A stretch of 64,000 nucleotides of DNA. Source: Salinibaculum sp. SYNS191. Lineage in GTDB: Archaea > Halobacteriota > Halobacteria > Halobacteriales > Haloarculaceae. The position numbers were made by a program, and so were the translations under genes. Where the stretch lies: NCBI RefSeq assembly GCF_037338445.1, contig NZ_CP147838.1:3844001-3908000 (forward strand), in the 5' to 3' direction. The notes under the pieces are model-generated. The model saw nothing but the letters and a program-made list of their open reading frames with translations. It ran no database searches and was not told the origin of the DNA. This document shows positions 13,899 to 23,139 of the stretch, one piece after another; positions within the stretch are counted from its first letter, which is position 1; the number at the start of each line of letters is the position of its first letter.

Positions 13899-16112
13899 TC
13901 ACGCGTCGCGGTTGCCGCCGGACCCTGTCTGTCCCGCGTGACGATGTCGTCGCCCTGTCTCCACCTCTCGTGGAGCGCGCGAGCGGGCGACGTCGCTGTT
14001 CTCGCGCTCGCTGGTGCCGGACAGGGAGACGCCGGTCGAGCCGACCAGCAGGAGCAGCGCCTCTGCGGAGCTCCCGTCCCCGCTCGCCACCTGTTCGACG
14101 GCAATCCAGACCACAAGCGAGATGGTCGCGAGCGCGAGCGCGTACTTCACGCCGGAGATGAGCTGTACGTTGCGGATGTAGCCGGCGATGAACGACGAGA
14201 TAATCGCCTGGAGCGTCACCGCGTGGAAGAACAGCATCGACATCAGTTCCGGATCGATTGAGCCGCCACCGCCGCCGCCGAGCGCGCCGCCGGTCGGGGC
14301 ACCGCTGCCACCCGACAGGCTCAGCCCGCCGATGACCTCGATGAACTGGACCCGGAGCAGCGCCATCACTCCCAGCAGCGTCAGGTAGGTCATGATGATG
14401 ATGACAGTCTGCATCCGGGTGCGCGACTTGCGCTCGCGGTCGATGTCGTCCTGGTTCTCGGAGGACTGCGCGGCCGTCGACAGCACGTCCTGAATCTGGC
14501 TCGACGTCTCCTGGGCCTCGCTGATGAGCTTCACCGTGCGAGCCAGCCGGGGGATGTGGTACTTGTTGTTGAACTCCCGGAGCGCACCCTTCAGGTTCGT
14601 GCCGTATTTCACCTTCGCGTGCATCGTCTCGAACTCGTCGGCCAGCCGTCCGGATGAGGTCTCGGAGACCATGCGAACGGACTCCAGCAGCGTCATGCCC
14701 GTGTCGTTGGCGCTGGCGAGCTTCCGGAGGTTCTCCGAGAGATTCGTGAGCACGCCACGCCGCGAGCGGACGTTCCACTCGTAGAAGATGCCCAGCGGGA
14801 GCAGATTCAGGTACAGCGGCAGGTACACCCAGATGACCGTCCCGTAGATGACGTTCCGTTTCAGGTAATCCAGCGTCAGCAGGTCCGGATTGGTCGCAAT
14901 CGCACCGATCATCGCCAGCACGGTGAGCGGGACGGTCACGACCAGCACCATCCGCGGGTGGTCACGGAAGAACAGGTGGGGTGCCCGGAGAATCTCCATC
15001 AGCTCGTGGGTCCCCTCGCGGCGCTTGATACGGTCGAAGACGCTGTATTCGCCGGTGTAGCGCTCGACGAGTCCCGGATTGAAGACGCCGATGCCCTCGT
15101 TGACCATGAACTCCTGGTCGTTGTCGGGCCGGAGGTAGCCGTCGCCGAGTTCGTCCTGCGTCACCGTCGAGACCAGCACGAGGAAGCCGACGCCGATGAG
15201 CGGAATCAGGCCGTAGACCGTGCCGTACAGCAGGTTCTTCTGGCTCCCCGAGCCCATCAGGCTCATGATGACCAGGATGATGATGAGCAGGAGCGGAAAC
15301 AGCGACAGCGTCATGTACATCTCGCCGAACAGCTCCAGCGTGTCCAGCAGCTTCTCCTGCTCCTGTTTGGCCGTCCGCATGTGCTTGTCCTTCTGGTCCT
15401 CCAGGAAGTCCGTCATGTCCCCCCCGGAGTTGATGATGGAGAGCATGTCGGTCAGGAACTGCGAGAGTTCGTCGCTGGGCGTCTCCAGCGCCTGGTTCCG
15501 TATCGACGTCCGGTAGTCCGTATCGAAGTACTCGGTCTCTAAGACGATGGACTGGAACTCCTTTGCCACCTCGCCGTACGTGTCGTCGCCCTGTGCCATC
15601 GCCTGGAGGATTTCGAGCTGGTTCATCCCGCCGACCGACAGCGCGTACATGAAAGAGATGGAGTCAGACAGAAGCGTGTTGATCTCCCGTTCGCGGGCGT
15701 TGGCCCGCAGATAGGGGATGGAGACGAGCGAGCCAAAGCCGATTGCGAACCCGATGGAGCCAAAGACCAGTCCGGCAAAGAGGATGACCGCCGGCGTCTT
15801 CAGCGCGACGACGGCGTCGGGCAGCTCGAAGGGGAGAATCGAGGGGACGCCGAACAGCTGGACGGCGAGGTACCCGGCGAACACGCCGAGGGCCCACAGC
15901 GCCAGGCCGGCGATAGCGCCGACGCCCAGCGCCCGCGAGAGGAACAGTTCGACGTTGTCGGCCATCCGGGCCTGTGCGAGTTTCTTCTGGACGCTGGCGA
16001 CGAACGAACTGTCGTCGCCGTAGAGCCACTTGAACAGCGGGTAGAAGGTGTCTCCCAGGGGTGAGCGGGCACCGCCGCCGAACTCCCCCTCGGTGCGGGT
16101 GTCGAGGCTCAT
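13899..16112 (-). CDS. TadC/GspF-type membrane platform protein of pilus/secretion system
   Basis: 737 aa with two tandem GspF/TadC-like domains. Each has a cytoplasmic helical bundle (the first contains E-I-L-Q-A-M-A-Q-G near residue 165, the second S-V-R-M-V-S-E-T-S-S-G-R near 475) and hydrophobic segments near 65-90, 115-140, 265-320, 385-435, 565-590 and 635-690. It is the inner-membrane platform on which the PilB-type ATPase acts to polymerise pilins. Its ATG overlaps the ATPase stop by 4 bp. The last ~30 residues are Arg-rich and look out of frame: a one-base indel near 13973-13985 would switch to a more GC3-biased frame ending at 13847. Confidence 0.87.
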   Translation of the reverse strand: MSLDTRTEGEFGGGARSPLGDTFYPLFKWLYGDDSSFVASVQKKLAQARMADNVELFLSRALGVGAIAGLALWALGVFAGYLAVQLFGVPSILPFELPDAVVALKTPAVILFAGLVFGSIGFAIGFGSLVSIPYLRANAREREINTLLSDSISFMYALSVGGMNQLEILQAMAQGDDTYGEVAKEFQSIVLETEYFDTDYRTSIRNQALETPSDELSQFLTDMLSIINSGGDMTDFLEDQKDKHMRTAKQEQEKLLDTLELFGEMYMTLSLFPLLLIIILVIMSLMGSGSQKNLLYGTVYGLIPLIGVGFLVLVSTVTQDELGDGYLRPDNDQEFMVNEGIGVFNPGLVERYTGEYSVFDRIKRREGTHELMEILRAPHLFFRDHPRMVLVVTVPLTVLAMIGAIATNPDLLTLDYLKRNVIYGTVIWVYLPLYLNLLPLGIFYEWNVRSRRGVLTNLSENLRKLASANDTGMTLLESVRMVSETSSGRLADEFETMHAKVKYGTNLKGALREFNNKYHIPRLARTVKLISEAQETSSQIQDVLSTAAQSSENQDDIDRERKSRTRMQTVIIIMTYLTLLGVMALLRVQFIEVIGGLSLSGGSGAPTGGALGGGGGGSIDPELMSMLFFHAVTLQAIISSFIAGYIRNVQLISGVKYALALATISLVVWIAVEQVASGDGSSAEALLLLVGSTGVSLSGTSERENSDVARSRAPREVETGRRHRHAGQTGSGGNRDA

Positions 16113-18628
16113 TCCTCGTCGTCCTCCGACCCAGCCTTGGGAACGAACTGGCCGAAGTCGATGGCCTCCTCCTCAGTGCCGGTGCCGGAGTCGTCCTGGA
16201 GCCCGGACAGCGCCGACGCGATGTCAGAGGACTCCATCTCGCGGTAGCGTTCGAGCAGCGGCCCGGCGTTCTCCAGAATCTCGCTGGTCTCGTCGAGGAC
16301 CGCGTCCGACGCCTCCGGGCGCGGGACCAGTTCCTCCTTCTCGGGTTCGATGTCTATCTGGACCGACTCCATCTCGCGGAGGTCCTCCAGCGAGCGGGCC
16401 AGCGAGTCGTTGGCGATGATGGTGAGAATCGTGTCGGGGTCGTTGATGAATGCCTGGATGGTCGCCGCCACCTCGGTGTAGGTGTTCAGCCCCTCCTGGA
16501 TGAGATACGAGAGCACGACCTTGCGCTTGAACAGTTCCTCGTCCAGCCGCTCCTGTGCCCAGCCGCGGTCGAACTTGATCTCTTCGAGCGTCGACGACGA
16601 CCCCATCTGGATGTAGTTGTCCGTCTCCGCGCGCCACTCGTAGACGTCGCGGACGTTTATCTCGTCGTTCTCCGGCGAGTACTCGTTTATCTCGGTCAGG
16701 ACCTTCGTCCGGCGGACCTTCTGGCCGCCCACCCGGGTCTGGGTCTGGATGGAGACGAGGTCGAGCGCCGTGAACAGCGTCTTGGAGACGTTGATGGGGT
16801 CGGTCGTGAACCGCTTGATGACCTCGCCCACGGAGTCGGCGTGGAACGTCGTGTAGGTGGTGTGCCCGGTCGACATGACCTGGAACAGGGTCCGGCCTTC
16901 CTCGCCACGAATCTCACCCATCACGATGTAGTCCGGGCGCTGCCGGAGCGCGGCCTCCAGCAGGTCGAACTCGTCGACGTCGCCGGTGTCGTCCTTGCCG
17001 AACGAGGGCCGGGTGACGCTGGCGACCCAGTTGCGCTGGGGCAGTTCGACCTCGCGGGTGTCCTCGATGGAGACGATTTTCGCGTTCGAGGGGATGAAAA
17101 GCGAGACGGCGTTGAGGCTGGTCGTCTTCCCGGACGCAGTACCACCGGCGAAGATGAGCGACTTGTGGTTCTCGATGCACAGCCAGAGGAAGGCCATCTC
17201 GTCCAGGTTGAACGTGTTCCAGTTGACGAGGTCGACGGGGGTGAACGGGACGTCCTTGAACTGGCGGATTGTGTAGTTGGTCCCGTGGTCCGACACTTCC
17301 CGGCCGAGCGTGAGCTGGGCACGCGAGCCGTCGGGCAGGGTGGCGTCGACCTGGGGCTGGCGCTTGGAGATGCCCTTGCCCGAGCGCTGGGCGAGTTTGA
17401 CCACGAAGTCGTCCAGGCTCGTCTCGCCGTGTTCGATGTTCGAGATAATCTGCTCGTAGTCGGTGTGGTAGACGAACACGCGGGAGTTGTACCCGTCACA
17501 GGAGATGTCCTCGACGTTGATGTCGTGTTTGACGGCGTCTATCTTCGCGTAGCCGATGAAGTTGCGCTTGAGGATGTAGAGTATCTTGTCGACCTGGTAC
17601 TCCGAGAGCGTCTCGCCGTCCTCTTCGAGCAGAACGGGTTCGGGACGGACGGAGATGCCGTCGAGCCCCGTCTCCTCGACGTCCACGGGGCCGGACTCCT
17701 CGCTCATCCCCAGGATGCCCTTCATCTGGCCGATGAAGCTCTCGTCGCCGTTGGTCGTCGGTGCTCTCGACGGCCCCTCGTAGAGCCCGTACCGCTTGAG
17801 CAGTCGCTCGGCCTCGCGCTGGATGACCTCTGCACGGTCGGCCTCGCTGCCCTGGACGATGACGTCGTCCTCGGAGTACTTGATGGCCGTCTTGAGCTTG
17901 CCGGACAGGAAGTCCTGAAGCTCCGCCTCGATGCTGTTCATGTACGGCTCGACGACGTAGTACTTCCGCTCGTTCTCCTTGCGCGAGTGGAAGATGACGA
18001 CGCAGGCGTAGGGCTTGTTGACCCAGTAGCGGTTCTCCTCGACGAAGTGTGTCTTCTTCTCCAGCGGCACCGCCTTCTCCAGGTCGTAGCGGTTGACGAC
18101 CGTCGTGTGCCCCTCGCGCGTAGAGAAGAAGTCGTCCTCGTCCAGGTCCTCCGCGACGTCGACGGTCCGCTCGTCGACCAGCGACGCCAGGTCACTGGCC
18201 AGCGACTCGCCCTGGCTCAGGCGTTCGTCCACCTCCGCCGGGTCGAACCGGAGGTACTGTTCCGGTTCGAACGGTTCCTGGCGGCCCTCGCTGTCGCGGG
18301 GTACGGAGCCGTCGGCAGCGTAGTAGTACTCGCGTTTGAAGTGCTCCCAGGTGTACTCCCCCTTGACCGTGGGAGTGGTCCCCGGGTCGCAGTACTCCTC
18401 GAAGGGCTCCCGCAGCGTCTTGGCCGCGCTGGCCCCCGCCTCCAGTTTCCGCGGCAGGTCCCGCGGCTCGAACCCGAGGTACTCGCCGCGGTCGAACTCT
18501 CCCCCGTCGTGCTCCTCGCGACGGAAGTCGCTCCAGGAGTACGACCCGACTGCAACCGAGTCCTCGCCGCCCACGTCCACCCCTGACGTGGCCTGCTCGT
18601 CCCCGCCCCCTGTGTCATCGATTGCCAT
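16109..18628 (-). CDS. PilB/TadA-type secretion ATPase
   Basis: 839 aa. An acidic N-terminal region (1-170) precedes a type II/IV secretion ATPase domain. Walker A is F-A-G-G-T-A-S-G-K-T-T-S (about 492-503). An Asp box follows (I-V-S-I-E-D-T-R-E-V-E), then Walker B D-Y-I-V-M-G-E-I-R-G and the His box S-T-G-H-T-T-Y-T-T-F-H-A-D. It powers pilus or archaellum-like assembly with the TadC-like protein encoded immediately downstream (4-bp overlap). Pilins are not adjacent here, but five pilin-like genes lie 9 kb away on the same strand. Archaeal PilB3-like rather than archaellum ArlI, judging by length and N-terminal extension. Confidence 0.92.
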   Translation of the reverse strand: MAIDDTGGGDEQATSGVDVGGEDSVAVGSYSWSDFRREEHDGGEFDRGEYLGFEPRDLPRKLEAGASAAKTLREPFEEYCDPGTTPTVKGEYTWEHFKREYYYAADGSVPRDSEGRQEPFEPEQYLRFDPAEVDERLSQGESLASDLASLVDERTVDVAEDLDEDDFFSTREGHTTVVNRYDLEKAVPLEKKTHFVEENRYWVNKPYACVVIFHSRKENERKYYVVEPYMNSIEAELQDFLSGKLKTAIKYSEDDVIVQGSEADRAEVIQREAERLLKRYGLYEGPSRAPTTNGDESFIGQMKGILGMSEESGPVDVEETGLDGISVRPEPVLLEEDGETLSEYQVDKILYILKRNFIGYAKIDAVKHDINVEDISCDGYNSRVFVYHTDYEQIISNIEHGETSLDDFVVKLAQRSGKGISKRQPQVDATLPDGSRAQLTLGREVSDHGTNYTIRQFKDVPFTPVDLVNWNTFNLDEMAFLWLCIENHKSLIFAGGTASGKTTSLNAVSLFIPSNAKIVSIEDTREVELPQRNWVASVTRPSFGKDDTGDVDEFDLLEAALRQRPDYIVMGEIRGEEGRTLFQVMSTGHTTYTTFHADSVGEVIKRFTTDPINVSKTLFTALDLVSIQTQTRVGGQKVRRTKVLTEINEYSPENDEINVRDVYEWRAETDNYIQMGSSSTLEEIKFDRGWAQERLDEELFKRKVVLSYLIQEGLNTYTEVAATIQAFINDPDTILTIIANDSLARSLEDLREMESVQIDIEPEKEELVPRPEASDAVLDETSEILENAGPLLERYREMESSDIASALSGLQDDSGTGTEEEAIDFGQFVPKAGSEDDEE

Positions 18629-18744
18629 TACGCATCATCTACCCCTTAGAGTGAAAAAACTTTACGTCACGGGGAAACGCAGCGGCGGCGTCCGTCCGCT
18701 GCCGATAAGCACACCTTACCCCTCAGAATGACAGAACGAACCCG

Positions 18745-19890
18745 TCAGCTGATGAACTGTTCGATGCGGGCCATCGCCTCTTTCAGTTCGGCCAGTCCCG
18801 TCGCGTACGAGACGCGGAGGTGCCCGTCGCCGCCCTCACCGAAGGCAGACCCGGGGACGACGGCGACGCCCTGCTCCTGCAGGAGCGCCTCGGCGAACTC
18901 GTCGGCGTCGTCCCACGGGCACTCGGGGAAGGCGTAGAACGCGCCCGCGGCGGGGAAACACTCCAGCCCCATCTCCTCGAACCGCGAGAGGACGAAGTTG
19001 CGCCGCCGGTCGTACTGGGCGACCATGCTCTGGACCTCGTCGTCGCAGGTCTCCAGCGCCTCCAGAGCCGCGTACTGGGCGGTGGTCGGGGCAGAGAGCA
19101 TCGTGTACTGGTGGATGCGGTTCATCGCCGTCGTCGCCTCGGCGGGGGCCATCGCGTAGCCCAGTCGCATCCCGGTCATCGCGTAGGCCTTCGAGAAGCC
19201 GTTGAAGACGACAGTCCGCTCGCGCATGCCCGGCAGCGTGGCGATGGAGGTGTGTTCGTGTTCGTAGGTAAGGTCCGCGTAGATTTCGTCGGAGAACACC
19301 GTCAGGTCGTGTTCGCGGGCGAACTCCGCTATCGGCTCCAGTTCCTCACCCGTCATCGTCGCCCCCGTCGGGTTGTTGGGGTAACACATCACCAGCACGT
19401 CCGCCTCCTCGGCACCGGTCTCCTGCAGGCGCTCGTAGGTGAGTTTGAACTCGTCCTCGGCGCGGGTCGGGACAGACAGCACCTCCCCACCAGCGAAGAT
19501 GACGCCGGGGACGTAGGAGACGTAACAGGGTTCGGCGACGGCGACCGTGTCGCCGGGGTCGACCAGCGCCCGGTAGGCGAGGTCGATGCCCTCGCTCGCG
19601 CCCGCCGTGACCAGAATCTCGTCGTCCGGGTCGTAGTCGAGGTCGTAGCGCTCCGCGACGTGGCCGGAGATGGCCTGTCGGAGGTCCTTGCGGCCGCGAT
19701 TTGCCGTGTAGGAGGTCTTGCCCTGCTCCAGCGACGCGATGGCCGCCTCGCGGGCCGCCCACGGCGCCGAGAAGTCCGGTTCACCGACCCCCAGGGAGAT
19801 GATGTCGTCCATCTCCTCGGCCAGTTCGAAGAACCGGCGGATACCCGACGGCGGGACCTGTTCGACGCGGTCGGCGATGTCGAACGTCAT
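18745..19890 (-). CDS. Class I/II pyridoxal-phosphate aminotransferase
   Basis: 381 aa from the ATG at 19890, which overlaps the Lrp stop (ATGA); the frame extends further upstream but that part is the Arg-rich shadow of the Lrp gene. Fold type I features: G-V-G-E-P-D-F near residue 38, P-N-N-P-T-G (substrate Asn) near 172, D-E-I-Y near 203, and F-N-G-F-S-K-A-Y-A-M-T-G-M-R-L-G-Y with the PLP lysine near 236. It probably transaminates aspartate, an aromatic or a branched-chain amino acid; the substrate cannot be read from sequence. Coupling to an Lrp regulator supports amino acid metabolism. Confidence 0.9.
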   Translation of the reverse strand: MTFDIADRVEQVPPSGIRRFFELAEEMDDIISLGVGEPDFSAPWAAREAAIASLEQGKTSYTANRGRKDLRQAISGHVAERYDLDYDPDDEILVTAGASEGIDLAYRALVDPGDTVAVAEPCYVSYVPGVIFAGGEVLSVPTRAEDEFKLTYERLQETGAEEADVLVMCYPNNPTGATMTGEELEPIAEFAREHDLTVFSDEIYADLTYEHEHTSIATLPGMRERTVVFNGFSKAYAMTGMRLGYAMAPAEATTAMNRIHQYTMLSAPTTAQYAALEALETCDDEVQSMVAQYDRRRNFVLSRFEEMGLECFPAAGAFYAFPECPWDDADEFAEALLQEQGVAVVPGSAFGEGGDGHLRVSYATGLAELKEAMARIEQFIS

Positions 19891-20381
19891 GGGGAGATAG
19901 ACAGGCGGTCGTCGTCGTCGCCGCCGCCGAAGACGATGCCGTTCTCCTTGTACGACTCCATGACGTAGTGGGTGACCGTCTGCGTAATCTCGGGGACGGG
20001 AGCGACCTTCTCGCTGATGAAGTGGGAGACCTTGCTCATCGACTCGCCCTCGACCTCCATCATGAAGTCGTAGTCGCCGCTGACGAGATGTAGCGACTCG
20101 ACCATCGGGAACTTCGCGATACGCTCGGCCACGTCGTTGTAGCTGGTCTCGCGGTCGAGTTTCACGTTGAGTTCCACGACCGCACGGACGCGCTCGCGGT
20201 CGAGTTCGTCCCAGTCGACGACGGCGCGGTATCCCCGGAGGGCGCCCGACGCTTCGAGGTCTGCGATGACCTCCTCGACTTCTGCGGCGTCGCTGCCGGT
20301 CTGACGGGCGATATCCTCGACGGTGAAGCGGGCGTTCTCCCGGAGCAGGTCGAGCACGTCGTCGCGAGTACTCATACTCAT
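19887..20381 (-). CDS. Lrp/AsnC family transcriptional regulator
   Basis: 164 aa from the ATG at 20381 (a second ATG at 20375 is equally possible). The TTCTTATG patch about 25 bases upstream suits a leaderless start. The N-terminal HTH reads D-V-L-D-L-L-R-E-N-A-R-F-T-V-E-D-I-A-R-Q-T-G. The C-terminal RAM-like alpha/beta domain includes V-S-G-D-Y-D-F-M-M-E-V-E-G. It probably controls the downstream aminotransferase in response to an amino acid, and possibly itself. The longer frame up to 20471 begins with non-haloarchaeal-looking residues and is rejected. Confidence 0.88.
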   Translation of the reverse strand: MSMSTRDDVLDLLRENARFTVEDIARQTGSDAAEVEEVIADLEASGALRGYRAVVDWDELDRERVRAVVELNVKLDRETSYNDVAERIAKFPMVESLHLVSGDYDFMMEVEGESMSKVSHFISEKVAPVPEITQTVTHYVMESYKENGIVFGGGDDDDRLSISP

Positions 20382-20438
20382 AGGCCACCGGACCAGCGAC
20401 ATAAGAATTGCTACCGCGGGCGGACCGTCTCTGCACCC

Positions 20439-20446
20439 TTTATAAA
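20439..20446 (+). promoter_or_regulatory. TATA box, leaderless gene at 20470
   Basis: TTTATAAA is centred 27 bases before the ATG at 20470, the standard haloarchaeal leaderless spacing. The divergent lrp promoter lies within 60 bases. Confidence 0.7.
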
Positions 20447-20469
20447 CGACGGCTCCGAATCCCTCGCAC

Positions 20470-20796
20470 ATGCGTCAGGACCTCCCCGACTCCGGCTGGT
20501 CGCTCGTCGCCGAGCAGGACGAAGCGGCAAAGCTCATCGAAGCGCTCGTCGACCTCGACGGGACCCAGGAGTACACCCGCTCTGAACTCGCAGACGCCGC
20601 GAACATCGCTCTCAAGACGCTCTACCTCGACGACACGATTGGCGACCTCGTGGACGCGGGGATGCTCGAACGCGTCGACGACGAGGGCGAGGACACTGAG
20701 GCCAGGTTCGTCCTGAACGAGGGCAGCGACGCGCTGGCCGCGGCCCGGAAGTTCGACCGCGCGCTGGCAGAGAGCCTCGACGTCGAGGCCGAGTGA
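20470..20796 (+). CDS. Small winged-helix-like protein
   Basis: 108 aa, acidic. Residues ~20-65 give a plausible winged helix (A-A-K-L-I-E-A-L-V-D-L...Y-T-R-S-E-L-A-D-A-A-N-I-A-L-K-T-L-Y-L-D-D), with a wing around V-D-D-E-G-E-D-T-E-A-R-F-V-L. It is probably a small DNA-binding regulator. Transcribed divergently from lrp with a clear leaderless promoter. No close family is recognised. Confidence 0.65.
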   Translation: MRQDLPDSGWSLVAEQDEAAKLIEALVDLDGTQEYTRSELADAANIALKTLYLDDTIGDLVDAGMLERVDDEGEDTEARFVLNEGSDALAAARKFDRALAESLDVEAE

Positions 20797-20854
20797 GCGT
20801 CCGAACGGCCGTTCCGTGACACATTAGTCGGTCCGCGGGCTTCCTCGTGATACT

Positions 20855-22129
20855 GTGGTCCCGTTTCGTGACACCCAGGGCGCGCTCGTCGTCGGTCTCG
20901 TCGGCGGCTCCCACGTCGTCAACCACATGTACTTCATGCTGTTGCCGCCAGTGACGACGGCGCTCGCGACGGACCTGGACGTCGGCGTCGCCCAGATCGG
21001 GCTGGCCGTCGGCCTGCTCGGGTTCGTGGTGACGGCCCTGCAACTCCCCTTTGGACACCTCTCCGACACGAAGGGGCGCACGCCGATGCTCGCCATCTCA
21101 CTCGGGTTCGGTGCCGTCGGTGCCATCATGACCGCGACGGCGGAGAGCTACGCGACGCTGCTCGCCGCCCAGGTGGTCCTCGGCGTCGGCGTCGCCGGAC
21201 ACCACCCCGCGCACTACCCGCTGCTGTCGTCGGCCACCGACCCCGGGACGCGCGGCAGAGCGTTCAGCGTCCACGGCTTCACCGGGGCGCTCGGGTTCGC
21301 CGCGCCGCCCGCTATCGTCGCCGCCGTCGTCACGCTGGGTGGCGACTGGCGGACCGCGCTCGGGGCCATCGCCGCCATCGGCACCGTCTACGCCGTCGTC
21401 TGCGTGACGACGTTCCGGCGCTACGTCGACGACGAGATTACCGCCCCGAGCGACACGAGCCGCGCCGACGAACCGTGGACGGTGGCCCGCGTCCGCGAAC
21501 TCCCCGGGCGGGCAACAGCGAGTCTGCGGGAGATGCTGTCGGACTCGGGCATCGTCCTGCTGACGGTACTCTGGCTCGTCACCTCGATGGCCGCCTGGGG
21601 CATCAAGACCCAGACGCTCCCGCTGCTGACGGGCGTCTACAGCTTCGAGGAGGCCACCGCGAACGTGCTCGTCTCCGCGATGTTCGTCGTCGGTGCCGTC
21701 CTGATGTTCGGCGGCGGCTGGCTCACCGACCGGTACTCGCCGGCGGCGGTACTCGTGGCCGGCTACCTCGCGCTGGTCGCCGTCACCGGCGCGCTCGCCT
21801 CGGGGATGGTCCCGTACGTCCTTGCCGGCGGGCTGGTGCTCGTGCTCGCGGCGACCATCGACTACAGCCGCCCGGCGCGTGCGACGCTGGCGGACCAGTT
21901 CTCGCAGTCGGACAACATCGGGAAGAACTTCGGGCTCGTCACCATCGGCATCTCCGGCGGCGCGGCCGTCGCCCCGCCGGTGCTCGGCTACGTCTCCGAC
22001 ACCATGGGAACCGCCTCGTCGTTCGCGGCGATGGCCGGCCTGGGACTGCTCTCGCTCGCGATGACGGCCGTCGTGCTCAGGGCCGCCGGCGGGGGGTCCG
22101 TCGCGCGACCACAGCCCGGTGACGACTGA
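20855..22129 (+). CDS. Major facilitator superfamily transporter
   Basis: 424 aa from the GTG at 20855, with twelve hydrophobic segments. The loop between helices 2 and 3 reads G-H-L-S-D-T-K-G-R-T-P, the MFS signature, and a second copy, G-W-L-T-D-R-Y-S, starts the second half. V-N-H-M-Y-F-M-L-L-P in helix 1 and G-V-G-V-A-G-H-H-P-A-H-Y-P-L in helix 4 recall the fosmidomycin-resistance type. The substrate is unknown. Transcribed alone, 58 bases after the previous gene. Confidence 0.85.
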   Translation: MVPFRDTQGALVVGLVGGSHVVNHMYFMLLPPVTTALATDLDVGVAQIGLAVGLLGFVVTALQLPFGHLSDTKGRTPMLAISLGFGAVGAIMTATAESYATLLAAQVVLGVGVAGHHPAHYPLLSSATDPGTRGRAFSVHGFTGALGFAAPPAIVAAVVTLGGDWRTALGAIAAIGTVYAVVCVTTFRRYVDDEITAPSDTSRADEPWTVARVRELPGRATASLREMLSDSGIVLLTVLWLVTSMAAWGIKTQTLPLLTGVYSFEEATANVLVSAMFVVGAVLMFGGGWLTDRYSPAAVLVAGYLALVAVTGALASGMVPYVLAGGLVLVLAATIDYSRPARATLADQFSQSDNIGKNFGLVTIGISGGAAVAPPVLGYVSDTMGTASSFAAMAGLGLLSLAMTAVVLRAAGGGSVARPQPGDD

Positions 22130-22170
22130 GCCGGCGAGACGCCGGACAGGCGGAACTACCGGACGTTCTG

Positions 22171-23019
22171 TCAGGCGTCTCCGACCACGGGACCGCGGGA
22201 TTCGGACCAGTCGACGCCAGCCAGGAACTCCCGGAGAGCGTCGGTGACAAAGTCGGGGTTGTCCAGGTTCGAGGCGTGGCCCCCGCCGGGCACCTCCCTG
22301 ACGGTAGCGTCGGGGAGTGTCGACGCCAGTCGCGAGACGTGCAGGCGGATGAACGACGCTTCGTTCGCGCCGTAGAGTACCAGCGACGGGACCGCGACGG
22401 TGGAGAGGTCGACGTCGACGTCCTCGTAGGCGGCGAGAGCCCGAACCACCTTGTCGAACTCGTCGGTCGCCATCCGCGGCCCCTCGGCACGGATGCGCTC
22501 GATGGACCCGTAGTTGCCGCTGACGCCGCGGTCGAACCGTTCCTGGACCGCGACCATGGCGCGCTCGACCCACTCGTAGCCGACGAGTCGGACGAGGGGG
22601 ACGAGACGCACCAACAGCCGGCGCTGGAGGCGTTCGCCCCGACTGAGCGGCTCCGGACCGAACGTATCGGCCAGGACGAGCCCGGCGAGTCGGTCGGGGT
22701 GCCGGGCGGCGTACACCTGTGCGATAGCGCCTCCGAGCGAGAGCCCGCAGACGACCGGCCGCTCGACGCCCAGCGCCTCACAGAGTCCGCGGAGGTCGTC
22801 GGCGAACAACTCTACCGAGTAGGCGTCTCTATCGGAACCGCCCGTCCGGCCGTGACCGCGCAGGTCGTAAGATATCGTCGTGTACTCGTCGGCGAGCGCC
22901 GCCGCCTGTGGTGCCCACTGGGTGTGGTCGACGATTGCCCCGTGGACGAAGACGACCGGCGGGCCGCTGCCACGGGACTCGTAGTAGGTAGCGAGGTCGT
23001 CGGTCTGGACGGTCGGCAT
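22171..23019 (-). CDS. Alpha/beta-fold hydrolase
   Basis: 282 aa. The oxyanion-hole motif F-V-H-G-A-I-V-D-H is near residue 24, and D-L-R-G-H-G-R-T-G near 53. The nucleophile elbow is G-L-S-L-G-G (Ser near 94), an acid lies in the V-L-Y-G-A-N-E-A strand region, and the catalytic His is in P-G-G-G-H-A-S-N-L-D near 249. The substrate is unknown; similar proteins act as esterases, lactonases or peroxidases. It converges on the MFS gene and is monocistronic. Confidence 0.88.
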   Translation of the reverse strand: MPTVQTDDLATYYESRGSGPPVVFVHGAIVDHTQWAPQAAALADEYTTISYDLRGHGRTGGSDRDAYSVELFADDLRGLCEALGVERPVVCGLSLGGAIAQVYAARHPDRLAGLVLADTFGPEPLSRGERLQRRLLVRLVPLVRLVGYEWVERAMVAVQERFDRGVSGNYGSIERIRAEGPRMATDEFDKVVRALAAYEDVDVDLSTVAVPSLVLYGANEASFIRLHVSRLASTLPDATVREVPGGGHASNLDNPDFVTDALREFLAGVDWSESRGPVVGDA

Positions 23020-23139
23020 ATCGGAGCTACGGCCGCGAGGGAGTTAAACGAAAACCGACCCGGGCAGGTCGAGGACTGACCCGGGCAGGTGCTTGCCGCG
23101 GGCCGAAGGCGTTAGGCCGTGGGAGGCGAACGGACGGGT

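Noticed and set aside
16061..18586. 841-residue frame opposite the PilB-type ATPase gene
   Set aside because: It lies antisense to a gene with Walker A, Asp, Walker B and His boxes. Long antisense frames are common in GC-rich genomes with strong third-position bias.
19891..20436. N-terminal extension of the aminotransferase frame
   Set aside because: The extension is Arg-rich and antisense-like within the Lrp gene; ATGA overlap at 19887-19890 fixes the start.
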